Assembly: GCF_014649995.1 (NCBI RefSeq)
Contig: NZ_BMUC01000006.1
Span: 1-54,608, forward strand
Direction of reading: 5' to 3'
Origin: Streptomyces griseoflavus
GTDB lineage: Bacteria > Actinomycetota > Actinomycetes > Streptomycetales > Streptomycetaceae
Length of the DNA stretch: 54,608 bases
The translations under genes were made by a program, and so were the position numbers. Positions 1 through 8,454 of this stretch are shown here, in pieces. The notes below the pieces were generated by a model. It saw nothing but the letters and a program-made list of their open reading frames with translations, did not search any database and was not told the DNA's origin. Numbering within the stretch: position 1 is the stretch's first letter; each line of letters begins with the position of its first letter.

Positions 1-441
1 CACAGCCGTCTCGGTCCCGGGCGGTATGTAGAGCGCCTTGCCGCCGCCCGCGTCCGACCAGGTGAACAGCAGGAGATGCCCCTCCCGGGGCAGCCCGTCG
101 TCGAACAGCGTCCGGGGCACCGCCGCGAGGTCGAAGGAGGCGACGAAGACGTCGCCCATTTCCCACTCCATGTCCAGGGGCAGCTCCGGCGCCCCTCCGA
201 TGTAACCGATCACCCGGTCATCGGGCCGGACGCTCCCCGTGGCCTTCCAGTCGAAGTACACAGCCGTCTCCATGCTCCACAGCAGGCGGGTGATGGCGTC
301 GTCGGAGACCCCGTGCCGCCGGGCGAAGGCCCGGAAGGCGCTGCTGCGGGACGTCTGCCCCACAGGATCTCCGGAGGGGCCGACGGTGCTGGTCCAGTTG
401 TCCACGAAGTCGCTTTCTGATGAGGGATCGGTGACCGGCAC
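1..441 (-). CDS. DUF1963 (YwqG-like) protein, 3' end outside window
   Basis: The reading frame is open from a GTG at 441 down to base 1, so the C-terminus lies outside the window. A stop codon lies in frame shortly upstream of the GTG, which limits the start. The visible 147 residues read through a Gly-Gly-x-Pro-x-Leu-Pro segment, then FVASFDLAAVP, then a segment ending HLLLFTWSDAG and LYIPPGTE. The same order of motifs occurs in the complete gene at 23040-23903 (FVASVDLSALP, LLFFAWPES, VIYVPAGT), so the two are paralogues. The family has no settled biochemical role. No clear Shine-Dalgarno (SD) sequence precedes the GTG. Confidence 0.75.
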   Translation of the reverse strand, partial: MPVTDPSSESDFVDNWTSTVGPSGDPVGQTSRSSAFRAFARRHGVSDDAITRLLWSMETAVYFDWKATGSVRPDDRVIGYIGGAPELPLDMEWEMGDVFVASFDLAAVPRTLFDDGLPREGHLLLFTWSDAGGGKALYIPPGTETAV

Positions 442-698
442 CGTGCGGGCGGGCCCGATGCCTGATCAACACGGTAAGGCACCTCTCCGACAACATCCTT
501 GCAGCCAAGTGCCAGCGGCCCTGCGGCTCTCCACACACAGCGTCCCCTTGGGCCATCGCCGCCCGTGGCCGAGGTCCGCTGTCCCACCAGCCGACCGCGG
601 ACCTGTATCAGCCCTGCCGCTGTGAACGCCGAGTCCCACCGCGAACAGTTGACAGTGCCCCCTGTTCTCCAAGCCGGCCATTCGGACTGTTGGGCGGG

Positions 699-2426
699 TC
701 ATGGCTGAAGCAGGCCGACGATCTCCCCCTCGGAGAGGGCACGGTCGAAGACCGTGACGTCCTTGATGCTGCCCGGGAAGTGATCGACCGGCCTCCTGCC
801 GTAACGGCCCCGGCCGATGACGAAGGGCCCCTCGGACCAGATCAGGATCCTGTCACGGATCGCACCCTCCTGGACGCCGTTCACGAAGAGGCGCAACTCA
901 CCGGCGACGCTGTCGCAGACACCGGTCAGGTGGGTCCACGCACCGGCGACCGGTACGGACATCGACGTGACGCGCAGGTCCGGGCGGGCGAAGGCCCAGC
1001 GGCCCTCATCGGAGGAGTACTGGAGGTAGAAGCCGCTGGTTTCCTCGCCGTCCTGGCTGACCGCGGTGACGAAGTGGGGAGGGATCACACCGAGCCGGAC
1101 CCACGCACCGACGGTGAAGCTGCCGCGTGCCGTGTCGATCACCGCGCCTTCGGTGGCCACTTCGCTGCTGAACCCGTTGAACTCGGCGCCCTCACCGTGG
1201 CGCGTTGCCCATCTGACCGCCGTGGCCGTGGCGTGGTGGCGTCCGGCGGCGTCCGTCGCCCGCGTTCCGGAACGTTCGTCGAGCCGCCAGGCCGCGACGG
1301 GGCGAGGCACCGCCGACACCGAACCGGGGCCGGGCACGGCTCCCGCGGAGATCGGCGAGTACCCGGACCCCGGACCGAACCCGGATGCGGGAACCGCTTC
1401 CTCCGCGTGGACGTCGGTGGCCGGAGCCATCACGTCGCGACCCATGGACCGGCGGGGGTCGCCCGGCGCGGACGCCCGCCCGCCGGACGACCCCGGCGGG
1501 GAGAGCGGCGCCCCGGCGTACTGGGTGAACATCTCCGCGAGGGTGGCGGGCCGCGTGGGCCCACCGGTCTCTCCGGTGGTGGCCGGGAGGCCGGACATCG
1601 GCATGTGCGGGGCCCAGGGAGCGGCCGGGGCCACCCGGCGGAGAATCTGCTGCGGAGTGGGGCGCAGTGCCGGTTCCTTGGCCAGGCAGTCGGTCAGCAG
1701 GGCGCGCAGCTCGGGGTCCGGGACGCCCTGAAGGTCCGGGGGCTCGTAGGCCACGCGGTAGAGCATGGCGGGCGCCGATCCCACGCCGAACGGGCCGGTC
1801 CCGGTGGCGGCGAAGGCGAGCACCGCGCCCAGGGAGAAGACGTCGCTGGCCGCGGTGATCTCGCCGCCGGCGACCTGCTCGGGGGACATGAAGCCCGCCG
1901 AGCCGATGGTGACCCCGGTCCTGGTGAGCGCGCTGGCATCGAGCGCGCGGGCGATGCCGAAGTCGATGACGCGCGGGCCGTCGTCGGTGAGCAGCACGTT
2001 GGAGGGCTTGAGGTCGCGGTGCACCAGGCCGGCCCGGTGGATGGAGACCAGGGCTTCGGCCAGACCCGCGGCCAGAGCGGCCAGCGTCACCGGGGGCAGG
2101 ACCCCCTGTTCGGCGACCGCCTGGTGGAGCGAGGGGCCGGGGATGTAGCTGGAGACCATCCAGGGCTGTTCGGCCTCCGTGTCGGCGTCGATCACGGGGG
2201 CGGTGAAGGCTCCCCCGACCAGACGCGACACCTCCACCTCGCGTCGGAACCGGTCCCGGAACTCCGGCTCGTGCACCAGCGACGCGTGCACCACCTTGAT
2301 CGCCACGGACCGGCCGCTCGGCGAACGCCCCAGGAAGACCCGCCCCATGCCGCCTTCACCCAGTCGACCCACCACCCGGTAGTCACCCAGGAAGTCTGGA
2401 TCTCCCTGTTCCAACGGCTGCACCAC
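699..2426 (-). CDS. Serine/threonine protein kinase with C-terminal LamG-like domain
   Basis: Predicted Hanks-type kinase of 575 residues. The glycine loop GRLGEGGMG lies near residues 20-28, the ATP-binding lysine is in VAIKVV, the catalytic loop HRDLKPSN starts near residue 136, DFG follows near 155, and GSAGFMSPEQ forms the activation segment end. After a Pro/Gly/Ala-rich linker, residues of about 390-570 form a concanavalin/LamG-like beta domain (SFTVGAWVRLG, AGAWTHLTGV, LRLFVNG, FPGSIKDVTVFDRALS). I chose the GTG at 2426 because GGAGG lies 8 nt upstream; the frame is open further upstream without a better start. No transmembrane helix is visible between the kinase and LamG parts, which is unusual for kinases with a sensor-like C-terminus. 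The binding ligand is unknown. Confidence 0.9.
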   Translation of the reverse strand: MVQPLEQGDPDFLGDYRVVGRLGEGGMGRVFLGRSPSGRSVAIKVVHASLVHEPEFRDRFRREVEVSRLVGGAFTAPVIDADTEAEQPWMVSSYIPGPSLHQAVAEQGVLPPVTLAALAAGLAEALVSIHRAGLVHRDLKPSNVLLTDDGPRVIDFGIARALDASALTRTGVTIGSAGFMSPEQVAGGEITAASDVFSLGAVLAFAATGTGPFGVGSAPAMLYRVAYEPPDLQGVPDPELRALLTDCLAKEPALRPTPQQILRRVAPAAPWAPHMPMSGLPATTGETGGPTRPATLAEMFTQYAGAPLSPPGSSGGRASAPGDPRRSMGRDVMAPATDVHAEEAVPASGFGPGSGYSPISAGAVPGPGSVSAVPRPVAAWRLDERSGTRATDAAGRHHATATAVRWATRHGEGAEFNGFSSEVATEGAVIDTARGSFTVGAWVRLGVIPPHFVTAVSQDGEETSGFYLQYSSDEGRWAFARPDLRVTSMSVPVAGAWTHLTGVCDSVAGELRLFVNGVQEGAIRDRILIWSEGPFVIGRGRYGRRPVDHFPGSIKDVTVFDRALSEGEIVGLLQP

Positions 2427-2637
2427 GACGAACTCCTCCCGTACACACGCATCGAACCTGAGCAGCTTACGAGAGCGCAGTGGTGCCAGCGGCCTCACAA
2501 CTTCCGGACAGCGACGCGGCGTTGAGCGGCAGCCACCGTCGGAGCAGCTACCGGCCGGCCGTAAGGGAGGTGCCAAAGGTGAGGGCGGCGTACTGAAGGC
2601 ACTGGCCGACGACGAGACCGTCCAGGACGCGGAACTG

Positions 2638-3054
2638 GTGGCCGTGCTGCTGGCGTGGGAACCGCGGATCGACGTGAGTGCTCTGGCCGCGGCCTGCGGG
2701 CTGACCACCGCGCGGGTCCGGTCGGCGCTGATGCGCCTGGCGACCTCCGGCCGGGTGGGTTACGACACGGCCGAAGCAGCCTATTTCCACCGGCAGCTGC
2801 CCTACGATTCCGGTCTCGCCGAGCGCCACAACCCGAGGCTGCGGCATGCCCGTGCCCTGCTGTCGGCCAATGCTGTGACGCTGGACGGCGCGATGGGCAC
2901 CGTCACGGCCGAGGACGGCCACACCCACCGGGTGCGCGAGGACGCCGGCGTCCTGAGGTGCAGTTGCCTGTGGTGGGCGAGATACGGGGGTGGACGCGGC
3001 CCCTGCAAGCACGCGTTGGCGGTACGCATGGCACGACGGGAGAGGAACAGTTGA
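2638..3054 (+). CDS. SWIM zinc-finger protein, probably N-terminally truncated
   Basis: The C-terminal part of a SWIM-type zinc-finger protein. The zinc ligands are visible near the end as CSCLWWARYGGGRGPCKH, matching the CxC...CxH SWIM signature. The preceding stretch (ALAAACGLTTARVRSALMRL) looks like a small winged helix. The frame is open upstream to about 2383 and still looks protein-like (VLKALADDETVQDAELV), but no start codon with an SD sequence is found, and the kinase promoter occupies that DNA. Members known to me are several hundred residues long, so the N-terminal part has probably been lost. The stop overlaps the TTG start of the DUF6493 gene as TTGA, which implies translational coupling. 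Confidence 0.6.
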   Translation: MAVLLAWEPRIDVSALAAACGLTTARVRSALMRLATSGRVGYDTAEAAYFHRQLPYDSGLAERHNPRLRHARALLSANAVTLDGAMGTVTAEDGHTHRVREDAGVLRCSCLWWARYGGGRGPCKHALAVRMARRERNS

Positions 3055-5702
3055 GCAAGCTGATCGAAGCGGTGCGCGGCGGGCGGACGGACGACGTGGT
3101 GACGATCGTGAACGGCATGACGGCCGCCGAACGGCGTGGGGAACTGCCGGCGCTGAAGGCGTTGCGCAAGGAGTTCCGCGACGCCTGGGTGACGCCGCAG
3201 CTCCAAGCGGCCTCTCCTGCGCTGCTCGTGGCGGGCCTCGCCTGCCAGAGCGGAGCGGCGGCCGTCGCGTCCTGGCTCACAGCTTCCGGCTGGGAGCGCA
3301 TGTGGGTGGCGGAGAAGAGATTCCTCCCCATGCTCGAGGAGCGCCCCGCCGGATTGCTGGCGGAGCTGGCGCACCGGATCGCCGACCGCAGGCCCTCCAC
3401 GGACATCCGGTATCACCTTCTCGAAGCGATCGTGCAGGCGGCCCGATGCCCGATGCCGGTGACCGACGCCTCCGTGCACGCGTGGATACGCAACATCTAC
3501 GGCAATGGCTGGAACACCGACGTGATCGCCGAGCGGCTGAGGCAGTCGCCCTACCTCAGGCCCATGGTGGCCGGCCTCTTCACGGCAGGGGGGACCGGCC
3601 AGGCGCTGAACAGCGGTCACTCCAACAAGGACAACCCTTGGCTTCTCGCTCTCGCGCGGCTCACCGCGGAAGGCACGCTCGACCGCGCCACCATGGTCGA
3701 CGGATGTCTGGGGCGGCTGTTGCGCGGCGGCACGGCAGTGGACCAGCGGGTGTTCCACCGGCTGCTGCTCGACCTCGGTCTGTCCGCCGAGGAGCACGCC
3801 GGCCGTGTCGCCGACTGGCGGGCCCTGGCCGCCGACGCGCTCCAGCCCGTCGCCGTCCACGCCCAGTCCGTCCTCGCCGAGCTCGCCCTGACCGGCTCCC
3901 TGCCGACGCATGACCTGGCCGACATGACGCGAGCGGTGCTCACCCGGCCGGAGAAGAACCTGGTCCGAGCTCAGCTGAAACTGCTGGACACAGTGGTCAC
4001 CCGCGACACCGCCACAGCCGACGCACTGCTCCCGGCCGCGTCCCACGCCCTCACCCACGAGGACACCGAAGCCCAGGAACGGGCCCTGAAGCTGATCGAG
4101 CGGCACGGGACACATCTGACCGACGCCCTCTCGCGTGAAGAGATCCTCACCTCGGCCGCGCCCATCGCCCCCGGCCTGCGCACCCGAGTGGCCGAAGCCC
4201 TGGGAACCGGAGCGGAAGAAGCTCTGCACGCGGCCGGCGAGGACACGCTGCCGCCCGTTCCGTCCCCGGTCGCGCTCGCGTCGCCGCCGGCCTCAGTGGC
4301 GGAGACGGCCGAGGAGACCGGCGCGCTGCTGGCCTCCCACGGCATCCTGCCCGTCGCCGACTTCGAGCGGACCCTGGACGGACTGGTGCGCTGGGCCCAT
4401 GAGGATCGAGCAGCACTGCTGGAGGCGCTCAAGCCGGTAGCGGCGACGCGGTACTGGTCCCGCACCTGCCGCCGGCCTCTCCCCGACGACTCGGTCCCCT
4501 CCGCCTTCGCCCCCTCCCATGTCCGCTTCACCCCGCGACTCGCCCTCGACCTGGTCCTCGCCGGCCTCCACCAGCGGATCACACCGCGCACCGCGAAGGC
4601 AGTGCTCGACGGCGGGGACGCGCATGCCGGATGCCTCCCAGACGGCCCCTTCCGGGCCCGCTTCTGGGAGATCGCCCACAGGTTGCTCACCGATCCGCAG
4701 CCGTTCCTGCTGTCGACACCGAGCTGGGACAACGGGCTGCTGGAGCCCGGAGAACTGACCGACCGGCTGAAGACGTACCAGCGGCTGGGCGCCCACGTCG
4801 GAGCGTGCGACTTCGCACAGGCCCTGCTGCGGGTGCGCACCACGGACCGGGCGGCCGCCGAGGCCGCCGCCGAGCGGGCCGCGGTGCTGGGCACGCCGGA
4901 GGGACGGCGGCTCGCCGACTGGCTGCGGACCGGCGGCCTCACCGGCACGGTCCTGCACCGCACGGTGACGGACCAGACGACACCGGTCATCCGGTCCGGC
5001 GAGATCACGGCCTTGCACATGTTCCCACTCGCTTTCCGTGAGCTGGGGAGTCCGGCACTCGGTTCCCACCACCGGTGCTGGTGCGCCGCCACCGCGGCCG
5101 TCCAGCAGACCCACTGGCCCGCCCTCCTGCCGGAGCACCCCGAACTCATTGCCCTGCGGCTGATACAGCACGTCCTGCCCTGCGCGCAGTACCCCGAGAA
5201 AGATCCGGACGTCTGCTCTGTCCTGCCCTTGCTCGCGCAGTCACCCGGCGCGAGCGGGCCCGCGACGTCCCTGGTGGTGGCCGGCGGGCTCAGCGTCCAG
5301 CGCCAGGAGGACAGAATCGCCGCGGTCGACGCGCTGCTGCTGTTGGCGGCACAGAAGAAGCTGGATCCCGGTGCGCTCGCCACCGACCTCGGTGCGCTGA
5401 TGCTCATCGGGATCGTCACTCCGAGCCGCCTGGCGGAGTCCCTGGGAACGGCCGCGTCCACCGGCGCGTACCGCACCGTCTGGACCGTGCTGCGTGACGC
5501 GCTGCCACCGCTCCTGTCCAAAGACCTCTCCCCCGCCGAATCCCGTGGCCTCGGCGAACTGCTCACCGTGGCCGCCGAGTGCGCCGAACGCACCGGAGCC
5601 CGGGGCGAGATACCCGGACTCGACCCGATAGCCGACCGGCGGGGCAGCTCACGGCTGGTGAGCCAGGCCCGTCGCCTACGCGCAGCACTTGCCGGCACGT
5701 AG
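3051..5702 (+). CDS. DUF6493 family protein
   Basis: A large, mostly helical protein of 883 residues without signal peptide or membrane segment. It begins with LIEAVRGGRTDDVVTIV and has many Ala/Leu-rich repeats suggestive of HEAT-like helical arrays. I start it at TTG 3051 because GGAGAGG lies just upstream and the TTG overlaps the stop of the SWIM gene (TTGA). Linkage of DUF6493 to SWIM proteins is typical in Streptomyces; the pair may form one complex, but the function is not known. The longer open frame upstream of 3051 is the antisense-free shadow of the SWIM gene and was not used. Confidence 0.85.
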   Translation: MSKLIEAVRGGRTDDVVTIVNGMTAAERRGELPALKALRKEFRDAWVTPQLQAASPALLVAGLACQSGAAAVASWLTASGWERMWVAEKRFLPMLEERPAGLLAELAHRIADRRPSTDIRYHLLEAIVQAARCPMPVTDASVHAWIRNIYGNGWNTDVIAERLRQSPYLRPMVAGLFTAGGTGQALNSGHSNKDNPWLLALARLTAEGTLDRATMVDGCLGRLLRGGTAVDQRVFHRLLLDLGLSAEEHAGRVADWRALAADALQPVAVHAQSVLAELALTGSLPTHDLADMTRAVLTRPEKNLVRAQLKLLDTVVTRDTATADALLPAASHALTHEDTEAQERALKLIERHGTHLTDALSREEILTSAAPIAPGLRTRVAEALGTGAEEALHAAGEDTLPPVPSPVALASPPASVAETAEETGALLASHGILPVADFERTLDGLVRWAHEDRAALLEALKPVAATRYWSRTCRRPLPDDSVPSAFAPSHVRFTPRLALDLVLAGLHQRITPRTAKAVLDGGDAHAGCLPDGPFRARFWEIAHRLLTDPQPFLLSTPSWDNGLLEPGELTDRLKTYQRLGAHVGACDFAQALLRVRTTDRAAAEAAAERAAVLGTPEGRRLADWLRTGGLTGTVLHRTVTDQTTPVIRSGEITALHMFPLAFRELGSPALGSHHRCWCAATAAVQQTHWPALLPEHPELIALRLIQHVLPCAQYPEKDPDVCSVLPLLAQSPGASGPATSLVVAGGLSVQRQEDRIAAVDALLLLAAQKKLDPGALATDLGALMLIGIVTPSRLAESLGTAASTGAYRTVWTVLRDALPPLLSKDLSPAESRGLGELLTVAAECAERTGARGEIPGLDPIADRRGSSRLVSQARRLRAALAGT

Positions 5703-6074
5703 GTCCGAAGAGGCGCGTCCGCCCGGGAGATTCTGCTGCAGGGGCACGTAACGCGGCAGGAACGGTCCGATGCCGGCCGGCTCGAGCGGGAGGGCCTCGG
5801 CGGCACGGAGTGCGGCCGAGGCCGGCGCCAGGACCTCCGAGCGCGACAACTCCTGTCGCTCGGGCAGCGGTCATGCCGAGTCGGTCTAGGGCGACGACGG
5901 CGGGGTGAGTCAGGCTGCGTTCGCCGTGGGCCCGTACCGCCGCGATCGACGAGCTCGGCCATCTTCGTTCTCAGCAGTCCCAGCTTCCCCCGCACTGTCA
6001 CCTCCAGGCCGAGCTGCTGCCCTGCGTGGGCGGGGCCCCACACGCGCGCCGTTCTTCTCTCGCGCGGTTGGGTG
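5703..6074 (-). pseudogene. Unidentified degenerate coding remnant
   Basis: No intact gene is visible between DUF6493 and the SDR gene. On the minus strand three successive frames give protein-like text: LGLEVTVRGKLGLLRTKMAELV, then IAAVRAHGERSLTHPAVVAL, then LAPASAALRAAEALPLEP followed by GIGPFLPRYVPLQQ. Moving between them needs frameshifts. I read this as the decayed 3' end of a gene; I cannot name the family. Confidence 0.3.
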
Positions 6075-6836
6075 TCAAGTGCGCAGGTGAGACGCGCCGT
6101 TGAGGTCGACGATGGTTCCCGAGGCCCATGCCGCGGCCGGGGAGGCGAGGAAATGCACCGTGGCGGCGACCTCTTCCGTGGTGCCGACGCGCCCGAAGGG
6201 ACTCTCGGCGCGCAGACGTTCGCCTTCCGGGCCGGACAACTTCCCCGTCTGCCGTTCGGTGGCCACGAACCCGGGCGCGACGGAAGTGACCGCGATGCCG
6301 TGCGGAGCCAGGGCCACGGCCAGTGACTGACCGAGGGCGTGCAGCGCGGCCTTGGTGGCCCCGTAGGCGGGGAAATCGGGTTCGCCCCGGAACGCGCCGC
6401 GCGAGCCGATGTTCACGATCGCCCCGCCGGTGCCCCGGCCGACGAGGTGGCGGGCTGTGGCCCAGCACAAGTCGGCCGCGCCCAGCAGGTTGACGTCGAC
6501 CATCCGCCGCCAGACCTGCTGCCAGTGCTCCAGCGGGGTCTCGGCAATGGGGTGCCGGGTGTCCGCCGCGGGTGCCACGGCCGCGTTGTTCACCAGCACG
6601 TCCACAGCGCCGAGCGCGGCCACCGCCTCGGCCACGGTCCGCTCGGCCGCACCTGGCTCGCCCAGGTCGGCCTGCAGCAGTGTGTGCCCGGTGCCGGGAA
6701 GCTCGCGCACCGTCCGTTCGGCGCCCGCACGGCGACCGGCGTACTGCACCGCGACACGGTCACCGCCGGCGGCGAAGGCCCTCGCGACGGCGCGGCCGAT
6801 ACCCCGCGATCCACCGGTGACGAGCACGCCCCTCAC
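6075..6836 (-). CDS. SDR family oxidoreductase (FabG-like)
   Basis: A classical short-chain dehydrogenase of 253 residues. The NAD(P)-binding TGGSRGIG lies near the N-terminus, NNAA follows near residue 87, the catalytic Ser is in IVNIGSRGA, and the YxxxK pair is in PAYGATKAA. PG near VAPGFVATE completes the usual set. Its ATG overlaps the stop of the upstream VOC gene (ATGA), so the two are translated as an operon. Substrate unknown. Transcription probably starts upstream of the VOC gene, where GntR operator-like palindromes lie. Confidence 0.92.
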   Translation of the reverse strand: MRGVLVTGGSRGIGRAVARAFAAGGDRVAVQYAGRRAGAERTVRELPGTGHTLLQADLGEPGAAERTVAEAVAALGAVDVLVNNAAVAPAADTRHPIAETPLEHWQQVWRRMVDVNLLGAADLCWATARHLVGRGTGGAIVNIGSRGAFRGEPDFPAYGATKAALHALGQSLAVALAPHGIAVTSVAPGFVATERQTGKLSGPEGERLRAESPFGRVGTTEEVAATVHFLASPAAAWASGTIVDLNGASHLRT

Positions 6837-7255
6837 CGGGCGAACACCATCGACTCGTCACGGAAGGACTTGAACTCCAGGGCGTTGCCCGCGGGGTCGC
6901 GGAAGAACATGGTCCACTGTTCGCCGGGTTCACCGGGAAAGCGGCGATGCGGCTCGATGTCGAAGCGAACCCCCGCGGCTCGCAACCGCTCGGCGAACTG
7001 GTGGAAGGACTGTTCGGGCAGCAGGAGACCGTAGTGCGGGATCGGCACCCGGTGCTGTCCCACCACGCTGGTACCCGCCGGCTGCGGCACGGTCGGCACC
7101 AGGTGGGTCACCAACTGGTGGCCTTCGAGATTCCAGTCCACCCAGTGATCGGCGCTGCGCCCCTCGGGCAGACCCAGCACCTGTCCGTAGAAGCCGCGGG
7201 CGGCGACCAGGTCGTCGACCGGGACTGCCAGGTGGAAGGCGGGTCGGTGTGGCAT
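6833..7255 (-). CDS. VOC (glyoxalase/bleomycin-resistance fold) protein
   Basis: A 140-residue single vicinal-oxygen-chelate domain pair: FHLAVPVDDLVAARGFYGQVLG at the N-terminus and FFRDPAGNALEFKSF at the C-terminus. Possible metal ligands are the early His and the Glu of LEFK. AGGGGA precedes the ATG. It is the first gene of an operon with the SDR gene and diverges from the GntR regulator. The pairing suggests oxidation or detoxification of a small molecule, which is inference. Confidence 0.88.
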   Translation of the reverse strand: MPHRPAFHLAVPVDDLVAARGFYGQVLGLPEGRSADHWVDWNLEGHQLVTHLVPTVPQPAGTSVVGQHRVPIPHYGLLLPEQSFHQFAERLRAAGVRFDIEPHRRFPGEPGEQWTMFFRDPAGNALEFKSFRDESMVFAR

Positions 7256-7310
7256 CGGGGTCCCCTCTGGTGGAGTCGGCGGCCAGGGCAGCCTGACCCA
7301 CCCGATGTCT

Positions 7311-7324
7311 TAATGTCAACATTA
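7311..7324. promoter_or_regulatory. Palindromic operator, site 1 (probable GntR site)
   Basis: TAATGTCAACATTA is a palindrome with 6-bp arms around a 2-bp centre. It lies in the 150-bp space between the VOC/SDR operon and the divergent GntR regulator. Its core ATGTCAACAT is repeated exactly 77 bp away. Confidence 0.7.
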
Positions 7325-7389
7325 GGACAAGAGTCGGCTGGAAGTCCGGGGCGAGTCGCCTGGCCGGTCTGGTGGTTCCGATTGTCCGG

Positions 7390-7399
7390 ATGTCAACAT
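7390..7399. promoter_or_regulatory. Palindromic operator, site 2 (probable GntR site)
   Basis: Exact second copy of the palindromic core ATGTCAACAT. It ends 6 nt before the GntR start codon, so binding here would block the regulator's own expression. Confidence 0.7.
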
Positions 7400-7405
7400 G
7401 GCGGC

Positions 7406-8083
7406 ATGTCATCTGCACTGCCGAAGGCCGCCCGGCGCGGGCTGGCCGACGAAGCCGCCGACCTGGTGCGCGCCGCGATCTTCTCGGGTCACTTTCCGCC
7501 CGGAGCCCCACTGCGCGAAGTGGAGTTGGCCGAACGCCTCGGGGTCAGCCGTGGCTCGGTCCGGGAAGGACTGGCCCAGCTGGAGCACGAGGGGTTGGTG
7601 CGTGGCGGCTGGCACCGCGGCACCACCGTCATCAGGGTGACGGCCGAGGACGCGCAGGAGGTCTACGCGCTGCGGGCCGCGTTGGACCGCCTGGCCGCGA
7701 CCACCGCGCGGCGAGCCGCGACCGCGGAGCAGCTGTCCGCGCTGGATCGGCTGGTGGCCGAGATGACGGCCGAGATCGCCGAGGGCGGTGACGCCCCCCG
7801 GCTGGTGGCGCTGGACATCGCCTTCCACGACCAGATCTACGCCGCGGCCGGGAACGGCAGGCTCACCTCCGCCTGGAAGGCGATCCGCTCTCAGGTGCAC
7901 CTGTTCCAGTTGCGCCGCGTCGACGTGGCCTATGACCACTACCGCGCACGCGTGGTCGACGAGCATCGCGAGCTGGCCGCTCTCCTGCGCTCCGGCGACA
8001 TCCGGACGCTGGCCCGCCGGGCCGAAAAGCATGTGGAATCCGCGCGGCGCAGTCTGCTGGCCGGTCTGCCGACCGCACCGTGA
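7406..8083 (+). CDS. GntR family (FCD-type) transcriptional regulator
   Basis: A 225-residue regulator. Winged HTH at the N-terminus (LREVELAERLGVSRGSVREGLAQLEHEGLV) and an all-helical FCD-type ligand domain (VYALRAALDRLAA, LDIAFHDQIY, HRELAALLRSGD with the metal/ligand His residues). I chose ATG 7406, close to where FCD regulators normally begin; no SD sequence precedes it. The palindrome pair ATGTCAACAT at 7313 and 7390 flanks its promoter and that of the divergent VOC/SDR operon, so it very likely represses both until an inducer binds. Confidence 0.9.
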   Translation: MSSALPKAARRGLADEAADLVRAAIFSGHFPPGAPLREVELAERLGVSRGSVREGLAQLEHEGLVRGGWHRGTTVIRVTAEDAQEVYALRAALDRLAATTARRAATAEQLSALDRLVAEMTAEIAEGGDAPRLVALDIAFHDQIYAAAGNGRLTSAWKAIRSQVHLFQLRRVDVAYDHYRARVVDEHRELAALLRSGDIRTLARRAEKHVESARRSLLAGLPTAP

Positions 8084-8454
8084 CGTCAGGCACCACGTCA
8101 GGCACCGAGGCGTCCAGCCGTACCTGAGCGTGCCCGTATGCGCCAGGCAGCCGGAAAGCGGCGAGTGGCTGTGGGTGGGCTCCGGTTCCGGTTCCGGTTC
8201 GTCACCACGTCGTACCGGCTCGGATCTCCCGGCGCAGGGCGGACCGGCCAGGCAGACGCATGCCAAGACAGTGCTGAGGAGTCGCGGCGCTTCACCTGCG
8301 ACGGGTGGGAAGCACTCGGCCTGTGCCGCCCTCGGAGAGCAAGGCCGTCGTCGACTCGGACAGGGGTGTGACTGTCCAGGGTGTGCTGTTCCCAGGGTAA
8401 GCGCACCCTCCCTCGCTTCTACGGCAGTGCGTCGCGCCGCTCTAGCCTCGACGT
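8084..8454. other. Non-coding interval upstream of MmyB regulator 1
   Basis: No supported gene. It contains an imperfect direct repeat (CACGTCAGGCACC-like, 8085-8110), a short CCGGTT triplication near 8180-8200, and the promoter of the next gene at its right edge. Confidence 0.5.
8443..8448 (+). promoter_or_regulatory. -10 box TAGCCT, leaderless start
   Basis: TAGCCT ends 6 nt before the ATG at 8455, so the transcript would begin at or next to the start codon. There is no SD sequence. The second MmyB gene has the same arrangement. Confidence 0.5.

Noticed and set aside
690-2525. A 611-codon plus-strand open frame opposite the Ser/Thr kinase
   Set aside because: It is antisense to a clear kinase with all catalytic motifs, has no recognisable domain and a composition typical of GC-rich antisense frames.
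3971-6043. A 690-codon minus-strand open frame opposite DUF6493
   Set aside because: It has an Arg/Ser-rich composition and no domains; it is an antisense shadow of DUF6493 apart from the piece noted beyond 5703.
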